This document shows positions 18,624 to 28,259 of a DNA stretch of 64,000 nt, one piece after another. Source of the DNA: Roseibacillus sp. (GTDB lineage Bacteria; Verrucomicrobiota; Verrucomicrobiia; Verrucomicrobiales; Akkermansiaceae); the NCBI GenBank assembly GCA_029242545.1, contig JAQWTV010000159.1:1-64000 (forward strand), written 5' to 3'. A program made the translations under genes and the position numbers. The notes beneath the pieces were generated by a model. It worked only from the letters and a program-made list of their open reading frames with translations, was not told the DNA's origin and did no database searches. Position 1 is the first letter of the stretch, and each line of letters opens with the position of its first letter.

Positions 18624-20654
18624 ATGATTCCACGCATCTCCCTGCTCGTTTTCCTGCTTGGGAGCAGCCTTTTATCCGGTGCGGATTATCGCTTTTCTTT
18701 GGATGGAAGCACTCTCGACCCCGGCATTCTTCCCGTCGCCGGAACTCGCAAAGGCGACCTTGTTCCCGGTGATATTGGCCGGGTCGGGCCCTTCCCCTTC
18801 GTGCTGGGGCTCCCCGGACATTATCAGTTTCAGTTTGGGGGAGTAGATAAGACCAAGCTCATCTGCCGTATCGATAAAGCTCCTCCCCGGTGCGTGGCGG
18901 TAAAAATCACTGAATCTCAGAACCATCCTGGCAGAAAACCGGCTCTCATTAATCCTCTTACCGCCATGACAGTGGAGGAACGTTCTCAAATCCGAGGTAT
19001 CCTCATTGATACCGATACCGCGGAGTGGGATTCAATCCTCAAAACGGAAGGCCTCGACTGGCATCGGACGGCCCTGAGCCTCGACTACCAATATGATGGC
19101 CGAGACCATCGGCTCCTTCCCGAGCTCCCCAGCGATTTGCGTTACCTGTCCATCTCCTGTGAGGGAGTCACGGGCTTGAAGGAGATCGGCAGTCTGAAAG
19201 AAAACAATAAGCTCCACTTTCTCGACCTGCGACTCTATGACCAGAGCGTCGATTTGTCCTCGATCTGCACCAATCCCGATCTCGTCAATCTCAGTATCTC
19301 CGGAGGCTCTCTGGAGTCTGTCAATGAGCTCGCCGGGCTATCCGGCATCAAGTTCCTCAAGCTTCGGAGAACGGAGAATCTCCGCTCCATCGACTTTGTC
19401 TCCGCAATGCCGGAATTGCGGGTATTTAAAGTGGATTCCACGGCGGTGACCGACCTACGCCCGCTTTCCAAGTGCTTGCAGCTCCGCCTTCTCTCGGCAT
19501 CCAATACTCCAGTCAAGCATCTCCCCGATGGCAGGAATCTTGCCTACCTCCGCGACGTTCGAGTCCTCGATACTCCTCCTACTACGAGAGAAAACGAGGC
19601 TGCGACACTTCAAAAGGCAAGGCCTGCCTCTACAGTGCAAGCCTCATGGGAGGACGCCCTCCGGGCCGGACTTGTCCGCGCTGACAGACTCTCCCTCAGC
19701 ACTATTTCCGCTCAACGGCAGCACGACCGTCATCGAGATTCCCCTGTAGAGATCCAAGGGGCTGAAAACGTCCAGAAACTGCTTTCCAACATGAGAGTCA
19801 CCCCTCGTAACTCAGGCTCGTATCGCATGTCTAATAGCGACTACCGGCTGGATTTCTATGAGGGGGAGAGACTGGTCGCCACCATGGGGCTTCACCATGG
19901 CAGGTTTCTTCGCTGGCACCGGGGTCGGTGGCCCGGAGATGCCGAACTCACAATACCGGCGGCTAGACCCCTGTGTGATCTCCTTGCTAGTGGAGGGCAC
20001 GAAGAGCCTCAACGAGAGCTCAGACAGGCTATTGCCCGGAAGCGAGCACGGGTGAAAAACTGGGACCCTTCCATCAGGTCCTTCGAGAAAGCGGATAAGG
20101 AATCCCCTCCCTCAAAAAATTCTATCCTTCTCACTGGGAGCTCAAGTATTCGCAAGTGGAACCTAAAAGAATCATTCCCGGGAAAACCAATGATCAACAG
20201 GGGCTTCGGCGGGTCGGAACTATCAGACGCCATCCTGTATTTCGATCGGATCGTCCTACCACATCGACCCCGGATGATATTTCTTTACGCAGGGGATAAT
20301 GACATTGAGAGAGGAAAGTCCGCTCAGCAGGTCGTCGAGGATTACAAGACCTACTCCCGGCTCATTCGGCAGAAAGTTCCGGGCACCAAACTTGGATTTA
20401 TCGCTATAAAACCCAGCATCAAGAGGTGGCAACTCTGGCCCGAAATGGCTTTGGCGAACCGAATCATCAAATCCATTTGTGACACCGATGAGAACTCCTA
20501 CTACATCGATATTGTCAGCCCGATGCTGAATTCAGAGGGTCTCCTGCGTGAAGACCTTTTTGCCAAGGACAGGTTACATCTCAGCGAAAAAGGGTATCAG
20601 GCCTGGACCAGAGTCCTCTCCCGGTGGCTTGAAGAGCACGACACCGGCCCATGA
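18624..20654 (+). CDS. Exported leucine-rich repeat protein with C-terminal SGNH hydrolase domain
   Basis: A 676-residue protein starting with a signal peptide (MIPRISLLVFLLGSSLLSGA). Residues about 160-330 contain internalin-like leucine-rich repeats (LHFLDLRLY, LVNLSISGG, IKFLKLRR, LRVFKVDST, LRLLSASNT). A middle region of roughly 150 residues is unassigned. Residues about 500-670 form an SGNH/GDSL esterase: block I GSSS (nucleophile S506 or S507), GFGGSEL, block III GDND (N559), and block V DRLHL (D649, H652). Such domains remove acetyl or other ester groups from glycans. The LRR-plus-esterase combination is unusual. A second SGNH domain, fused to a sulfatase, is at 55031-55500. Confidence 0.8.
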   Translation: MIPRISLLVFLLGSSLLSGADYRFSLDGSTLDPGILPVAGTRKGDLVPGDIGRVGPFPFVLGLPGHYQFQFGGVDKTKLICRIDKAPPRCVAVKITESQNHPGRKPALINPLTAMTVEERSQIRGILIDTDTAEWDSILKTEGLDWHRTALSLDYQYDGRDHRLLPELPSDLRYLSISCEGVTGLKEIGSLKENNKLHFLDLRLYDQSVDLSSICTNPDLVNLSISGGSLESVNELAGLSGIKFLKLRRTENLRSIDFVSAMPELRVFKVDSTAVTDLRPLSKCLQLRLLSASNTPVKHLPDGRNLAYLRDVRVLDTPPTTRENEAATLQKARPASTVQASWEDALRAGLVRADRLSLSTISAQRQHDRHRDSPVEIQGAENVQKLLSNMRVTPRNSGSYRMSNSDYRLDFYEGERLVATMGLHHGRFLRWHRGRWPGDAELTIPAARPLCDLLASGGHEEPQRELRQAIARKRARVKNWDPSIRSFEKADKESPPSKNSILLTGSSSIRKWNLKESFPGKPMINRGFGGSELSDAILYFDRIVLPHRPRMIFLYAGDNDIERGKSAQQVVEDYKTYSRLIRQKVPGTKLGFIAIKPSIKRWQLWPEMALANRIIKSICDTDENSYYIDIVSPMLNSEGLLREDLFAKDRLHLSEKGYQAWTRVLSRWLEEHDTGP

Positions 20655-20733
20655 GGTCTTCCAGGTAGGCAACGCCCCGCATTCAGCGGGTATTATGGCT
20701 TCAATACGCCCAGGACAAAGATCTTTGAACTAC

Positions 20734-21672
20734 CTATTCGGCAGCCAGTTCCATCTGCGCATACATCTCGGAAGCTCGCTGGATTTCTGAACGAGCAGGA
20801 AGCTTGCCCTCCACAATGGCAAAAGCGTAATTCACAGTGAGGGACTCTCCTTTCTTTATTTCCTTTTCAAAAAAGGATCCAAACCGTCCGTAATCACGGT
20901 AGGCGGAGTGCACCGTTCCCTTCGGATTGGTAGGATGATTCAGCTGCACCACGCTATGGGCCTTGTCCCCAAGCCAGTAGGTTTCCGCAATCCAGGCCAG
21001 ATCTTTCTCCTTCTTGACGTTTGCAGTCGTGATTTCTTCTTTCGGGAACAGGTAAACCGTCTTCTTTCGATCCACTTCATCCGCTGGTCTATACTGAATC
21101 CCCGCGTGCTCCGGGTCTCCCTTCAAGGCGATATCACCATAGGATGCAGTTAACTTACTCTTGAAGAAAATAACCGTTCGAGCCCAGCCCTCTCCCGGGG
21201 TCCAGACCGTCATCGTCCGCTCCTCATCAAGAATAGGCTTCTTTGCAGCATCCTGCCACTCGGTCACCGATGTAATCGAAGCGGTGTTCTCCTTGGCTTC
21301 CTTCTTCTTGAAACTCTGGTGAACGATCGCGCCGTCCTTCATGTGCCAGCGATCATATTTTTTCCCGTTAAACCCAATTTTGCTCCATCCGATGAAGATT
21401 CCCCGGTGATGAGTGAACTGTCCCCCGGGGCCTTTTGTGATGAGGCTTTTCCCGTCGGCATCGAAGACATGGAGATAAGGCTTATAAGTCGCATGCTTGG
21501 TCTTATCCGTGGAGGTATCATACTCATACATGTAGCGGACGAGAGACTTACCTCCCGATACGATATCGAGGCTCTTCCCCTCCACATCCTTGATTTCCAG
21601 CTGCGCTTTCAGGGGGACAAGGAGCCCAGTCACAAATGTCAGGGCGAGGAAAGGGACGTTGAGTTTGTTCAT
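20734..21672 (-). CDS. DUF6807 / PmoA-like secreted protein
   Basis: A 312-residue protein with signal peptide (MNKLNVPFLALTFVTGLLVP). It matches the DUF6807 family, also called methane oxygenase PmoA-like, which is widespread in PVC and Bacteroidota carbohydrate-use clusters. Characteristic pieces are YMYEYDTSTDK, YKPYLHVFDADGKSLI, GGQFTHHRGIFIGWSK and HAGIQYRPADEVD. The name PmoA is historical; similarity to methane monooxygenase is not meaningful here. It is probably a glycan-associated periplasmic protein; its reaction is not known. A GAAAGGAG ribosome binding site stands close to the ATG. Confidence 0.82.
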   Translation of the reverse strand: MNKLNVPFLALTFVTGLLVPLKAQLEIKDVEGKSLDIVSGGKSLVRYMYEYDTSTDKTKHATYKPYLHVFDADGKSLITKGPGGQFTHHRGIFIGWSKIGFNGKKYDRWHMKDGAIVHQSFKKKEAKENTASITSVTEWQDAAKKPILDEERTMTVWTPGEGWARTVIFFKSKLTASYGDIALKGDPEHAGIQYRPADEVDRKKTVYLFPKEEITTANVKKEKDLAWIAETYWLGDKAHSVVQLNHPTNPKGTVHSAYRDYGRFGSFFEKEIKKGESLTVNYAFAIVEGKLPARSEIQRASEMYAQMELAAE

Positions 21673-21819
21673 GCTCCTTTCTCTATACCCCGGAAGCCTA
21701 CCCCCTGATCAAGCTATTCCCTCACCCTGTCTCCAAACTCTCAATATTTAGACGGTTTTTCCCTGAAGGCGTTCAGATCAATATAGACGAATAGGCGATT
21801 CGGGCGCAACCTCCGTGCC

Positions 21820-22731
21820 GTGATAACACGGCGCAAATTCATCACCACTACGGGTTCGACCATGGCCGCGGCCTCAATAGCCCCTGCGGCCGATGCCGAT
21901 AAGGATGCGCCCCTCCTCTCATTCGGACTCATCGCTGACTGCCAGTATGCTGACGTTGATTCATCCGGAACACGGCTCTACCGGCAAAGCGCGGCGAAAC
22001 TGGATCAGGCTGTGAGCCAACTGAATCGCCATGACCTCAGGTTCTCTCTGCATCTGGGAGACTTCATCGACCGTGACTTCAAGAGCTTTACCGAACTCAA
22101 GCCCGTCATCACCAAGCTCAAATCTCGACTCTATCACGCCCTTGGAAATCACGATTTTGACGTAGAGGAGCACCTCAAGTCCAAGGTTCCCGCGGAATTG
22201 GGCCTCACCAGCACTTATTACGCCTTTCACCACGCGGGGTTCCGTTTTCTGGTCCTTGATACCACCGAAGTGAGCACGTATCGTTACGCGGACAAGGATG
22301 CCGCCACCCTGAGCGCTCAGGAAGAGCTCCGCGCATTGGCTGCTGCCGGCAAGCCTTACGCTCAGTCGTGGAACGGCAGAGTGAGTGACCGGCAGTTCCT
22401 GTGGCTTACTGAACAACTTAAAGAAGCAACTGATGCAGGAGAATCCGTTCTCGTCTTCGGTCACCACCCTATCTTACCAGAAGAGGCTCATTGCACCTGG
22501 AATTGTGGGGCTCTTCACAAGCTGCTATCCCGGTTTCCCTGCTGCAAGGCCTACCTGAACGGTCACCGCCACTCTGGGGGGTATCAATCCAGAGATGGCA
22601 TGCACTACCTGACCCTGCACGGCATGCTGAACACTCGAGACAACGCTTTCTCCCTCGCCCACCTCCACCGCTCACGTCTCGAGATTGAAGGGTTTGGCCG
22701 CCAGCAGTCCCGCACTATCTCGTTTCGCTAG
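21820..22731 (+). CDS. Tat-exported metallophosphoesterase, ADPRM-like (ADP-ribose/CDP-alcohol diphosphatase)
   Basis: A 303-residue protein with GTG start, twin-arginine signal (TRRKFITTTG) and Ala-rich cleavage region. The calcineurin-like metal motifs are clear: D40 in LIADCQYAD, D81 in LHLGDFIDRD, N110-H111 in ALGNHDFD, then FGHHPI and GHRHSGGY near the C-terminus. The ADCQYAD opening and the GHRHSGGY end follow closely the ADPRM subfamily that splits ADP-ribose and CDP-choline with Mn2+. The exported form is noteworthy, because the known vertebrate enzymes are cytosolic. A nucleotide-scavenging role is inferred. Confidence 0.78.
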   Translation: MITRRKFITTTGSTMAAASIAPAADADKDAPLLSFGLIADCQYADVDSSGTRLYRQSAAKLDQAVSQLNRHDLRFSLHLGDFIDRDFKSFTELKPVITKLKSRLYHALGNHDFDVEEHLKSKVPAELGLTSTYYAFHHAGFRFLVLDTTEVSTYRYADKDAATLSAQEELRALAAAGKPYAQSWNGRVSDRQFLWLTEQLKEATDAGESVLVFGHHPILPEEAHCTWNCGALHKLLSRFPCCKAYLNGHRHSGGYQSRDGMHYLTLHGMLNTRDNAFSLAHLHRSRLEIEGFGRQQSRTISFR

Positions 22732-22791
22732 TCACGAAACCTGCCCAGCTCTTTCCCGCCCCCACGACGACCCTTCTCTGGAGATCAGGAC

Positions 22792-25700
22792 CTACTTGAG
22801 GGGATGCACTGTCATTCGCAGAAAACGGCTGCTGGACTCTCGCAATCCAACCCGGTCTCGCACATAAAAGGCTTCCTCGTCATCTCTGAGAATACTTCGC
22901 TCGGACCGATTCCAGTCCTTGAGGTTCCCGCTCACTTCAGCATCAAAGTGCAGTCCGCTCCCGGGACGCTTGTCAATTTGCAGCTGTAATGAGCCTCCCT
23001 CGAGTGAGGGCAACGGCATCAGATCCAAGCCCCAAGCCGTCCCGCCAGTTGCATACTCTCTGAGTAAGCCCTGCCCGTCTCCATCGGGATCAAGAGTCAC
23101 TCCGGTCCTCTGCCCGAGTTCAGACTGCAGAACCCAGCCGGTGTATTTGGAGAAGCTCAGATTATCTAGATATCCCGTATCTCTCCTTCGGGACTCGGTT
23201 TCATCTTTTTCGTAGGCCCAGGTAAGTTTGTGCCATCCGTAAGGCAACTCTCCAGTATACTCCTGCCACCTGCTATTACCCGTCAGGGATGCCACTTGCC
23301 GCTCGTTAACCTCGAAAATGAGGAAATCATAGTCTTGTTCCGAAGAGGCGCGCCATGAGAACGATACTTCTCCTGGACCAAAGACCCACGTGCTCAGCGC
23401 CGCTCTCTCGCTGTCGCCCACTCCAGAAGCTGCCGCTGCAGATTGCCCATCCACGGTCTGATCCTCCTGTGAGATCCATTCACCTGAACCACTCGTCTCC
23501 CAAGCCAGACCCCAGTCGGGTCCATCAGCGAAGTAGGCCGCTGCACCCACTGGAGAATCGGGCATGACTTCGATAGTCGCGGGAATGGTCATTTCCTGTC
23601 CGCTCTGGACGATGGTGAGATCAAAATTCACGACCCCGGTCGAGACCGGCGTGCCTGTTATTTCTCCCCGGTCATTAAGAAGCAGCCCACCACCCAAACG
23701 CACGGGAGAGAACGTGGCATTCCCGGAGCCAGAATATAAGGGATACTGGTAATCGACGGGTCTTTCGGATCGTACTCGCACATGCGGGGGATCCATCAGA
23801 AAGGGCACACTACGCGAGGCCAGTTGCAGATAATCAATCCATCCCCGGTCTGCACCTCCGAGAGAACTCGCATCCTTGCTGTAAGACCAACGAACGGTGT
23901 GACTCCCAGGTGGAATCGCAATAACCCGGTATTCCCAGTCTCTATCACCGGAGAGAGCTCTTCTCAGCTCCCCATCCACTGAAAGACTGAGGAAATCATA
24001 CCCCTCCTCGCTCGACACCTTCCACCAGAAGCCAAGGTAATCCGGTCCATCGACAGCCACTTCCAGCCACGACTCCTCTCCGTCCTCCACGCCCCCACTC
24101 TGCGCACGGTTGTTACCGGCAAGAGAGTCCCCGCTTGCCTCGATCAAGAAAGGCGCGGATCCCCCGGAACGTAACAGAAGGCCCCCCGGGGAGTCCACCG
24201 CCTGTGAAAGCGTGTTCGGGGTAATCAGAAAACGCACGACCCCGGTTTCTGATCCTGCTTCATTTGCCACTCTCACTCTTGCCACATAATCACCGGCAAC
24301 CGAGGGCAGCCAACTGATCAACCCTTGACCGTCGATTTGCATTCCCGATGGAGCCTGAGTCAATGTGAACTCCGTGGGGGTATTCCGGACTACTACCGCA
24401 ATGTTCACATCCTCTCCAACGGTCCCCCGCACTAACGAGGGGCCTTCCAGAACCGGCACGATAAAATCATCATTTCTGATAATACCCCAGGCCTGACCGC
24501 CACTGAGGTTGACCGGGGCATCTCCCTGTGAAGACAGCACTACTCGAAATCGTTCATTCTCCTCAGCTTCGGCATCTCCATTAATCGAGATCGAAAAAGT
24601 CGCACTCAAGCGGCCCGCTGGAATCGAAACCGCCACATCGGACGCCGGGGCGTAGTCACTCCCCGCCACGGCCGTGTCATCCTCAGTGGAATAGAGAAAA
24701 TCAGCTCTCTCTTCCAGCGCCTGGCTCAGGCTGATTGTAAACTCAAGGTTTCTTGTTCCAGAGTCCCCCTCTACCGCCTCGACATCGGACAAGACAACCT
24801 CAGCCTCTCCCAGCGAAATCCCATCCACGGTCAGCGCGCCCGTTCCATCCGGGTCAAGCCAGTCTCGCAACCTCGACCCTGAGGAACCACCTCCTTCCCA
24901 GCCCTCGGAAAACTTGCCATACCAATCAGCATCATCATTTCCACAGGCTGCGTCACCTCCACTCAACTGGCCTACCATACGGCCGTTCTGGTCGTAAATC
25001 GGAGAGCCCGAGGACCCTCCCTCCGTCGTCCCGTGGTCCCAGTCAATAATCATCCAATGGGTGCCATCAGGGATACTGACCGAACTGTAATCCGATGTTG
25101 AGCGCAGAGCATCAAAGTCAAAGCTGATCCGCTTTTCCGAGGTAGCAGGGAAATGAATCCCTACAGCCATTTCAGGTATTTCTCCAGTTCGCGACCATCC
25201 GGCAAGATAGACGTCGTGCTCAGGGTCAATCGGATCGTCGAGCTCGACGAGGGTCATATCAGCGGCGGTGTAACTGGACCGCAGAATAGCCCCGCTGTTG
25301 AAATCACTGAGCGGCCCATTCCCATCTCCACCATTCTGAATACTCCCCGGTGTTCGGCAGGAGCTGTTCTCATGGTTCCAGTAAACCACCATGCTGGGTG
25401 CATTCGAGGAAGTTACCCCGCAATGATCAGCAGTAATAAAGTATGGTCTCCTATCCCCACGCGCATTATTGACCGCGCCACCTGAGCAGGTGTCCTCACC
25501 ATTCAGGGTATAGGCCCCCGCAGCCCGGATTTGATCTCGATATTGATCGATCGCTGGGCCCACTCCCGACTCGGAAGCCGAGCAAACGACATCTATATGG
25601 CAGTCCCCATCAGGAGCTTCATTACCAATTTTCCATGCACCCGCTGCGAAGCTCAGGGCACGGAATCCTCTGTTAACCGAGGCGAGCTCCAGCTCGACTC

Positions 25701-26274
25701 TGCCTCGCTCATCATCCGGCAGCTCTAATCGTAAATCGATCTCTGAAGCCGCAATAACCGGAGTCCATAATTCTCCATGACTTTCATTATCTCTGGCAGT
25801 GAATGGCCTCACCAGCAACTGCCCCCCGACTCGCAGCTCCAGACGCGCATTTTCTGGCAGAAAGAAACGGGAGAACCCCAGATTCAAATTCACCGCACCC
25901 GGAGCTTCGATTCGAAAGCTCCACTGCGCTTTCCCGTCACGGACTTTCCAATCACCATGCTCTCCCGGGTTGATGTTGACCGGTGATCGCTTTGCAAAAC
26001 GGAGCGGACGCCCTTTCCGGGGAGGATTTTCCCGGAGAAACTTATCCGAGTCAAAAGTCGGAAGCTTTAGTATTGATCCAGAGGGACTTCGGTTTGACTC
26101 CGTCTTCTGCGTCAAATTTAACTGCGCGCCCTGGTAGCGGTTCTGCTTTTTATCTTTGTTAGCGCCCTCGTGAAAAACGGATGCGAGACTCTTTTTCTCC
26201 TGAAGCAAAAGAACAAATGCAGTGACGACCAACAGAAGTGTGGCTCCAACCCATATGACTGATCGTCTTTCCAT
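22792..26274 (-). CDS. Large secreted trypsin-like serine protease with Calx-beta domain
   Basis: From the ATG at 26274 (AGGTGATGACG upstream) the product is 1160 residues with an N-terminal hydrophobic anchor or signal (about 5-25) and a basic linker. A chymotrypsin-fold domain resembling lysyl endopeptidase (about 225-480) has the triad: H284 in FITADHCG, D339 in ADMTLVEL, and S422 in GGSSGSPIY. Then come a Calx-beta domain (about 490-610; EGDSGTRNLEFTISLS, NERFRVVLSS), a cadherin/Ig-like Pro-rich module (SLVRGTVGEDVNIAVVV), and two copies of a module with DYLGFWWKVSSEEGYDFLSL and EVSFSWRASSEQDYDFLIF that look like MAM/jelly-roll folds. It probably cleaves at Lys and degrades proteins. Confidence 0.85.
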   Translation of the reverse strand: MERRSVIWVGATLLLVVTAFVLLLQEKKSLASVFHEGANKDKKQNRYQGAQLNLTQKTESNRSPSGSILKLPTFDSDKFLRENPPRKGRPLRFAKRSPVNINPGEHGDWKVRDGKAQWSFRIEAPGAVNLNLGFSRFFLPENARLELRVGGQLLVRPFTARDNESHGELWTPVIAASEIDLRLELPDDERGRVELELASVNRGFRALSFAAGAWKIGNEAPDGDCHIDVVCSASESGVGPAIDQYRDQIRAAGAYTLNGEDTCSGGAVNNARGDRRPYFITADHCGVTSSNAPSMVVYWNHENSSCRTPGSIQNGGDGNGPLSDFNSGAILRSSYTAADMTLVELDDPIDPEHDVYLAGWSRTGEIPEMAVGIHFPATSEKRISFDFDALRSTSDYSSVSIPDGTHWMIIDWDHGTTEGGSSGSPIYDQNGRMVGQLSGGDAACGNDDADWYGKFSEGWEGGGSSGSRLRDWLDPDGTGALTVDGISLGEAEVVLSDVEAVEGDSGTRNLEFTISLSQALEERADFLYSTEDDTAVAGSDYAPASDVAVSIPAGRLSATFSISINGDAEAEENERFRVVLSSQGDAPVNLSGGQAWGIIRNDDFIVPVLEGPSLVRGTVGEDVNIAVVVRNTPTEFTLTQAPSGMQIDGQGLISWLPSVAGDYVARVRVANEAGSETGVVRFLITPNTLSQAVDSPGGLLLRSGGSAPFLIEASGDSLAGNNRAQSGGVEDGEESWLEVAVDGPDYLGFWWKVSSEEGYDFLSLSVDGELRRALSGDRDWEYRVIAIPPGSHTVRWSYSKDASSLGGADRGWIDYLQLASRSVPFLMDPPHVRVRSERPVDYQYPLYSGSGNATFSPVRLGGGLLLNDRGEITGTPVSTGVVNFDLTIVQSGQEMTIPATIEVMPDSPVGAAAYFADGPDWGLAWETSGSGEWISQEDQTVDGQSAAAASGVGDSERAALSTWVFGPGEVSFSWRASSEQDYDFLIFEVNERQVASLTGNSRWQEYTGELPYGWHKLTWAYEKDETESRRRDTGYLDNLSFSKYTGWVLQSELGQRTGVTLDPDGDGQGLLREYATGGTAWGLDLMPLPSLEGGSLQLQIDKRPGSGLHFDAEVSGNLKDWNRSERSILRDDEEAFYVRDRVGLRESSSRFLRMTVHPLK

Positions 26275-26392
26275 CGTCATCACCTAGATTGCCACCGCAC
26301 CCGGGCGACGAAAGCGAAAGTTTTGAGAAATGACGAGCGTGAGATTCGGTTCTGCCTTGCCAATCCCAAGCCCCCGTGAAGGAATTCGAGTC

Positions 26393-27874
26393 ATGGCGAG
26401 GACACTTCCTGCACACATATTTAGACTTTTCCTGATCTCTCAGGGACTTCTCTCTCTCGCGGCCAGTCCAGAGCGCCCGAATGTGGTCTTCTTTCTGGTA
26501 GACGATTTGGGGTATATGGACATTGGCGCCTACAATCCAAACTCCTTCTACGAGACACCAAATTGTGACCGTATTGCGGCGGCGGGATGCCGCTTCACCA
26601 ACGGTTATGCCGCCAACCCAGTATGCTCGCCCACGCGGTATTCCATAATGACAGGTCGTCATCCCTCCCGACCCGACGCTACTAACTTTTTCTCGGGCCG
26701 ACGAAGTGGCCGCTTCCTGCCCGCTCCTCTTCATGACCGAATGGATCTCGATGAGGAAACCCTCGCTGAAGCATTCAGAGAGGCTGGATACAAAACATGC
26801 TTCGCTGGAAAATGGCATCTCGGTCCCACCCCTGAATTCTGGCCAACCAAGCAGGGCTTCGATGTCAATTTCGGAGGCCACAGCCGTGGAATGCCTCGCA
26901 GTTTTTTCTCCCCCTATCAAAATCCCCGTCTCTCCGATGGACCGAAAGGAGAGCATCTGCCGATACGTCTTGCGGAGAATTGCGCCCAGTTTATTACCAG
27001 CCACAAGACGGATCCCTTTTTTCTCTACCTGTCATTCTACTCGGTGCACACCCCGCTACAGGGCAAACCCGACCTCGTGGCAAAGTATCGGGAAAAATTG
27101 GCCAAAATGCCTCTCGCCGATGGAGAATCTGCCTTTGGCTCGGAAGAGCAGGTCTCGCAGCAGCAAGGCAAGAACGGATCCGCGCGTAAGGTCCGTATCC
27201 GCCAGCGGCACCCGGTCTATGCTGCGATGATGGAATCCATGGATAATGCAGTAGGCCATGTCCTTGACTCACTGGAGAGTAACGGACTCACCAAAGAAAC
27301 CATTGTCATTTTCATGTCTGATAATGGTGGGCTTTCCACCTCGGAGGGCAGCCCAACTTCCAATGTCCCGCTCCGCGGCGGCAAGGGATGGCTTTACGAA
27401 GGCGGGATCCGGGAGCCCTACATGATCTCCGCTCCAGGCCTCACCCGAGGCGGAACAGTTTGCCATTACCCGGTCACCTCGATGGACTTTTATCCCACCC
27501 TTCTTGACCTCGCCGGCATTCCTGCGAGACCGAAGCAGCACCTCGATGGCAAGTCCCTTGTGTCACTACTCCGGGATCCGGAATCCTCACTTTCCCGCAA
27601 GTCACTCCACTGGCACTATCCGCACTATTCAAATCAGGGAGGATTTCCCGGCGGCGCGATCCGACAGGGCGACTACAAGCTGATTGAAAGGTTCGAAGAT
27701 GGAAGGGTCCATCTTTTCAATCTCGTAGCTGATCTGGGAGAACGGAAAGACCTGGCAGAAACGCACCCCGACAAGGTCCTCACAATGCGCAAGGACCTTC
27801 ATGAATGGTACCGCAAGGTCGATGCAAAATTTCTCCAGCAGAAATCAGGTGGACCAAGACCCTGGAGGCCCTGA
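26393..27874 (+). CDS. Type I sulfatase (exported)
   Basis: Removes sulfate from a sulfated substrate, probably a polysaccharide, outside the cytoplasm. ATG 26393 is chosen for its GAAGGA site and for the signal peptide (MARTLPAHIFRLFLISQGLL); 493 residues. The formylglycine motif is C78-S-P-T-R in NPVCSPTRYSIMTGRHP; metal ligands occur in FFLVDDLGYMD and MSDNGG. The C-terminal KLIERFEDG segment is normal for the family. The Cys must be converted to formylglycine by an enzyme not encoded in this window. It diverges from the protease gene and converges on a Dabb gene. Confidence 0.93.
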   Translation: MARTLPAHIFRLFLISQGLLSLAASPERPNVVFFLVDDLGYMDIGAYNPNSFYETPNCDRIAAAGCRFTNGYAANPVCSPTRYSIMTGRHPSRPDATNFFSGRRSGRFLPAPLHDRMDLDEETLAEAFREAGYKTCFAGKWHLGPTPEFWPTKQGFDVNFGGHSRGMPRSFFSPYQNPRLSDGPKGEHLPIRLAENCAQFITSHKTDPFFLYLSFYSVHTPLQGKPDLVAKYREKLAKMPLADGESAFGSEEQVSQQQGKNGSARKVRIRQRHPVYAAMMESMDNAVGHVLDSLESNGLTKETIVIFMSDNGGLSTSEGSPTSNVPLRGGKGWLYEGGIREPYMISAPGLTRGGTVCHYPVTSMDFYPTLLDLAGIPARPKQHLDGKSLVSLLRDPESSLSRKSLHWHYPHYSNQGGFPGGAIRQGDYKLIERFEDGRVHLFNLVADLGERKDLAETHPDKVLTMRKDLHEWYRKVDAKFLQQKSGGPRPWRP

Positions 27875-27910
27875 GAAACCTTCTTGGTTTCCTCCCGGTA
27901 ATACCCGGAG
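27874..27910. terminator. Possible bidirectional terminator between convergent genes
   Basis: GAAACC (27875-27880) pairs with GGTTTC (27886-27891), and CTCC-GGT pairs with ACC-GGAG just after it with one mismatch. Genes converge here. There is no long T run, so this is weak. Confidence 0.35.
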
Positions 27911-28213
27911 CTACCCCACGTCCATCACCAGGACTCGTTCCCACCAGCCCTTGAAATTCTCCACGAACGCCATGTGATGAGGGTCATCACCCTGATAGGC
28001 ATCGTGATCTTCCATCGTTGCGAACTTGAACGAGAGAGCGTAATCCCATGAGTGATCGGTGACAGGCCGCTCTTCCGTTGCTGCCGGCTGACCCCAGCAA
28101 CCACTCTCAAGAGCCTTTGACTCCATGAGCTTGCTCATTCCTGCTTCAAATTTCGAGCGCCCCGATGGATTGTCCCGCTCCTCCTTCAACCAGAAATACA
28201 CATGATGCTCCAT
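27911..28213 (-). CDS. Dabb (stress-responsive alpha/beta-barrel) domain protein
   Basis: A 100-residue single-domain protein matching the Dabb family of dimeric ferredoxin-like barrels: MEHHVYFWLKEE at the start and SFKFATMEDHDAYQGDDPHH with a closing F(x)xxWWERVLVMD. Dabb proteins bind small molecules or carry out olefin/aromatic chemistry in some species; most bacterial members have no assigned role. No signal peptide. It lies 46 bases from the GNAT gene on the same strand and may share its transcript. Confidence 0.85.
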   Translation of the reverse strand: MEHHVYFWLKEERDNPSGRSKFEAGMSKLMESKALESGCWGQPAATEERPVTDHSWDYALSFKFATMEDHDAYQGDDPHHMAFVENFKGWWERVLVMDVG

Positions 28214-28259
28214 GGGTGGAGGGTTAGCCGGGTTCTCCCCGGGGTAAAAGGGGAAAGAT

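Noticed and set aside
26159-27004. A 281-codon minus-strand open frame across the sulfatase start
   Set aside because: It overlaps both the protease N-terminus and the sulfatase; its residues show no signal or motif, and both genes on the true frames are well supported.
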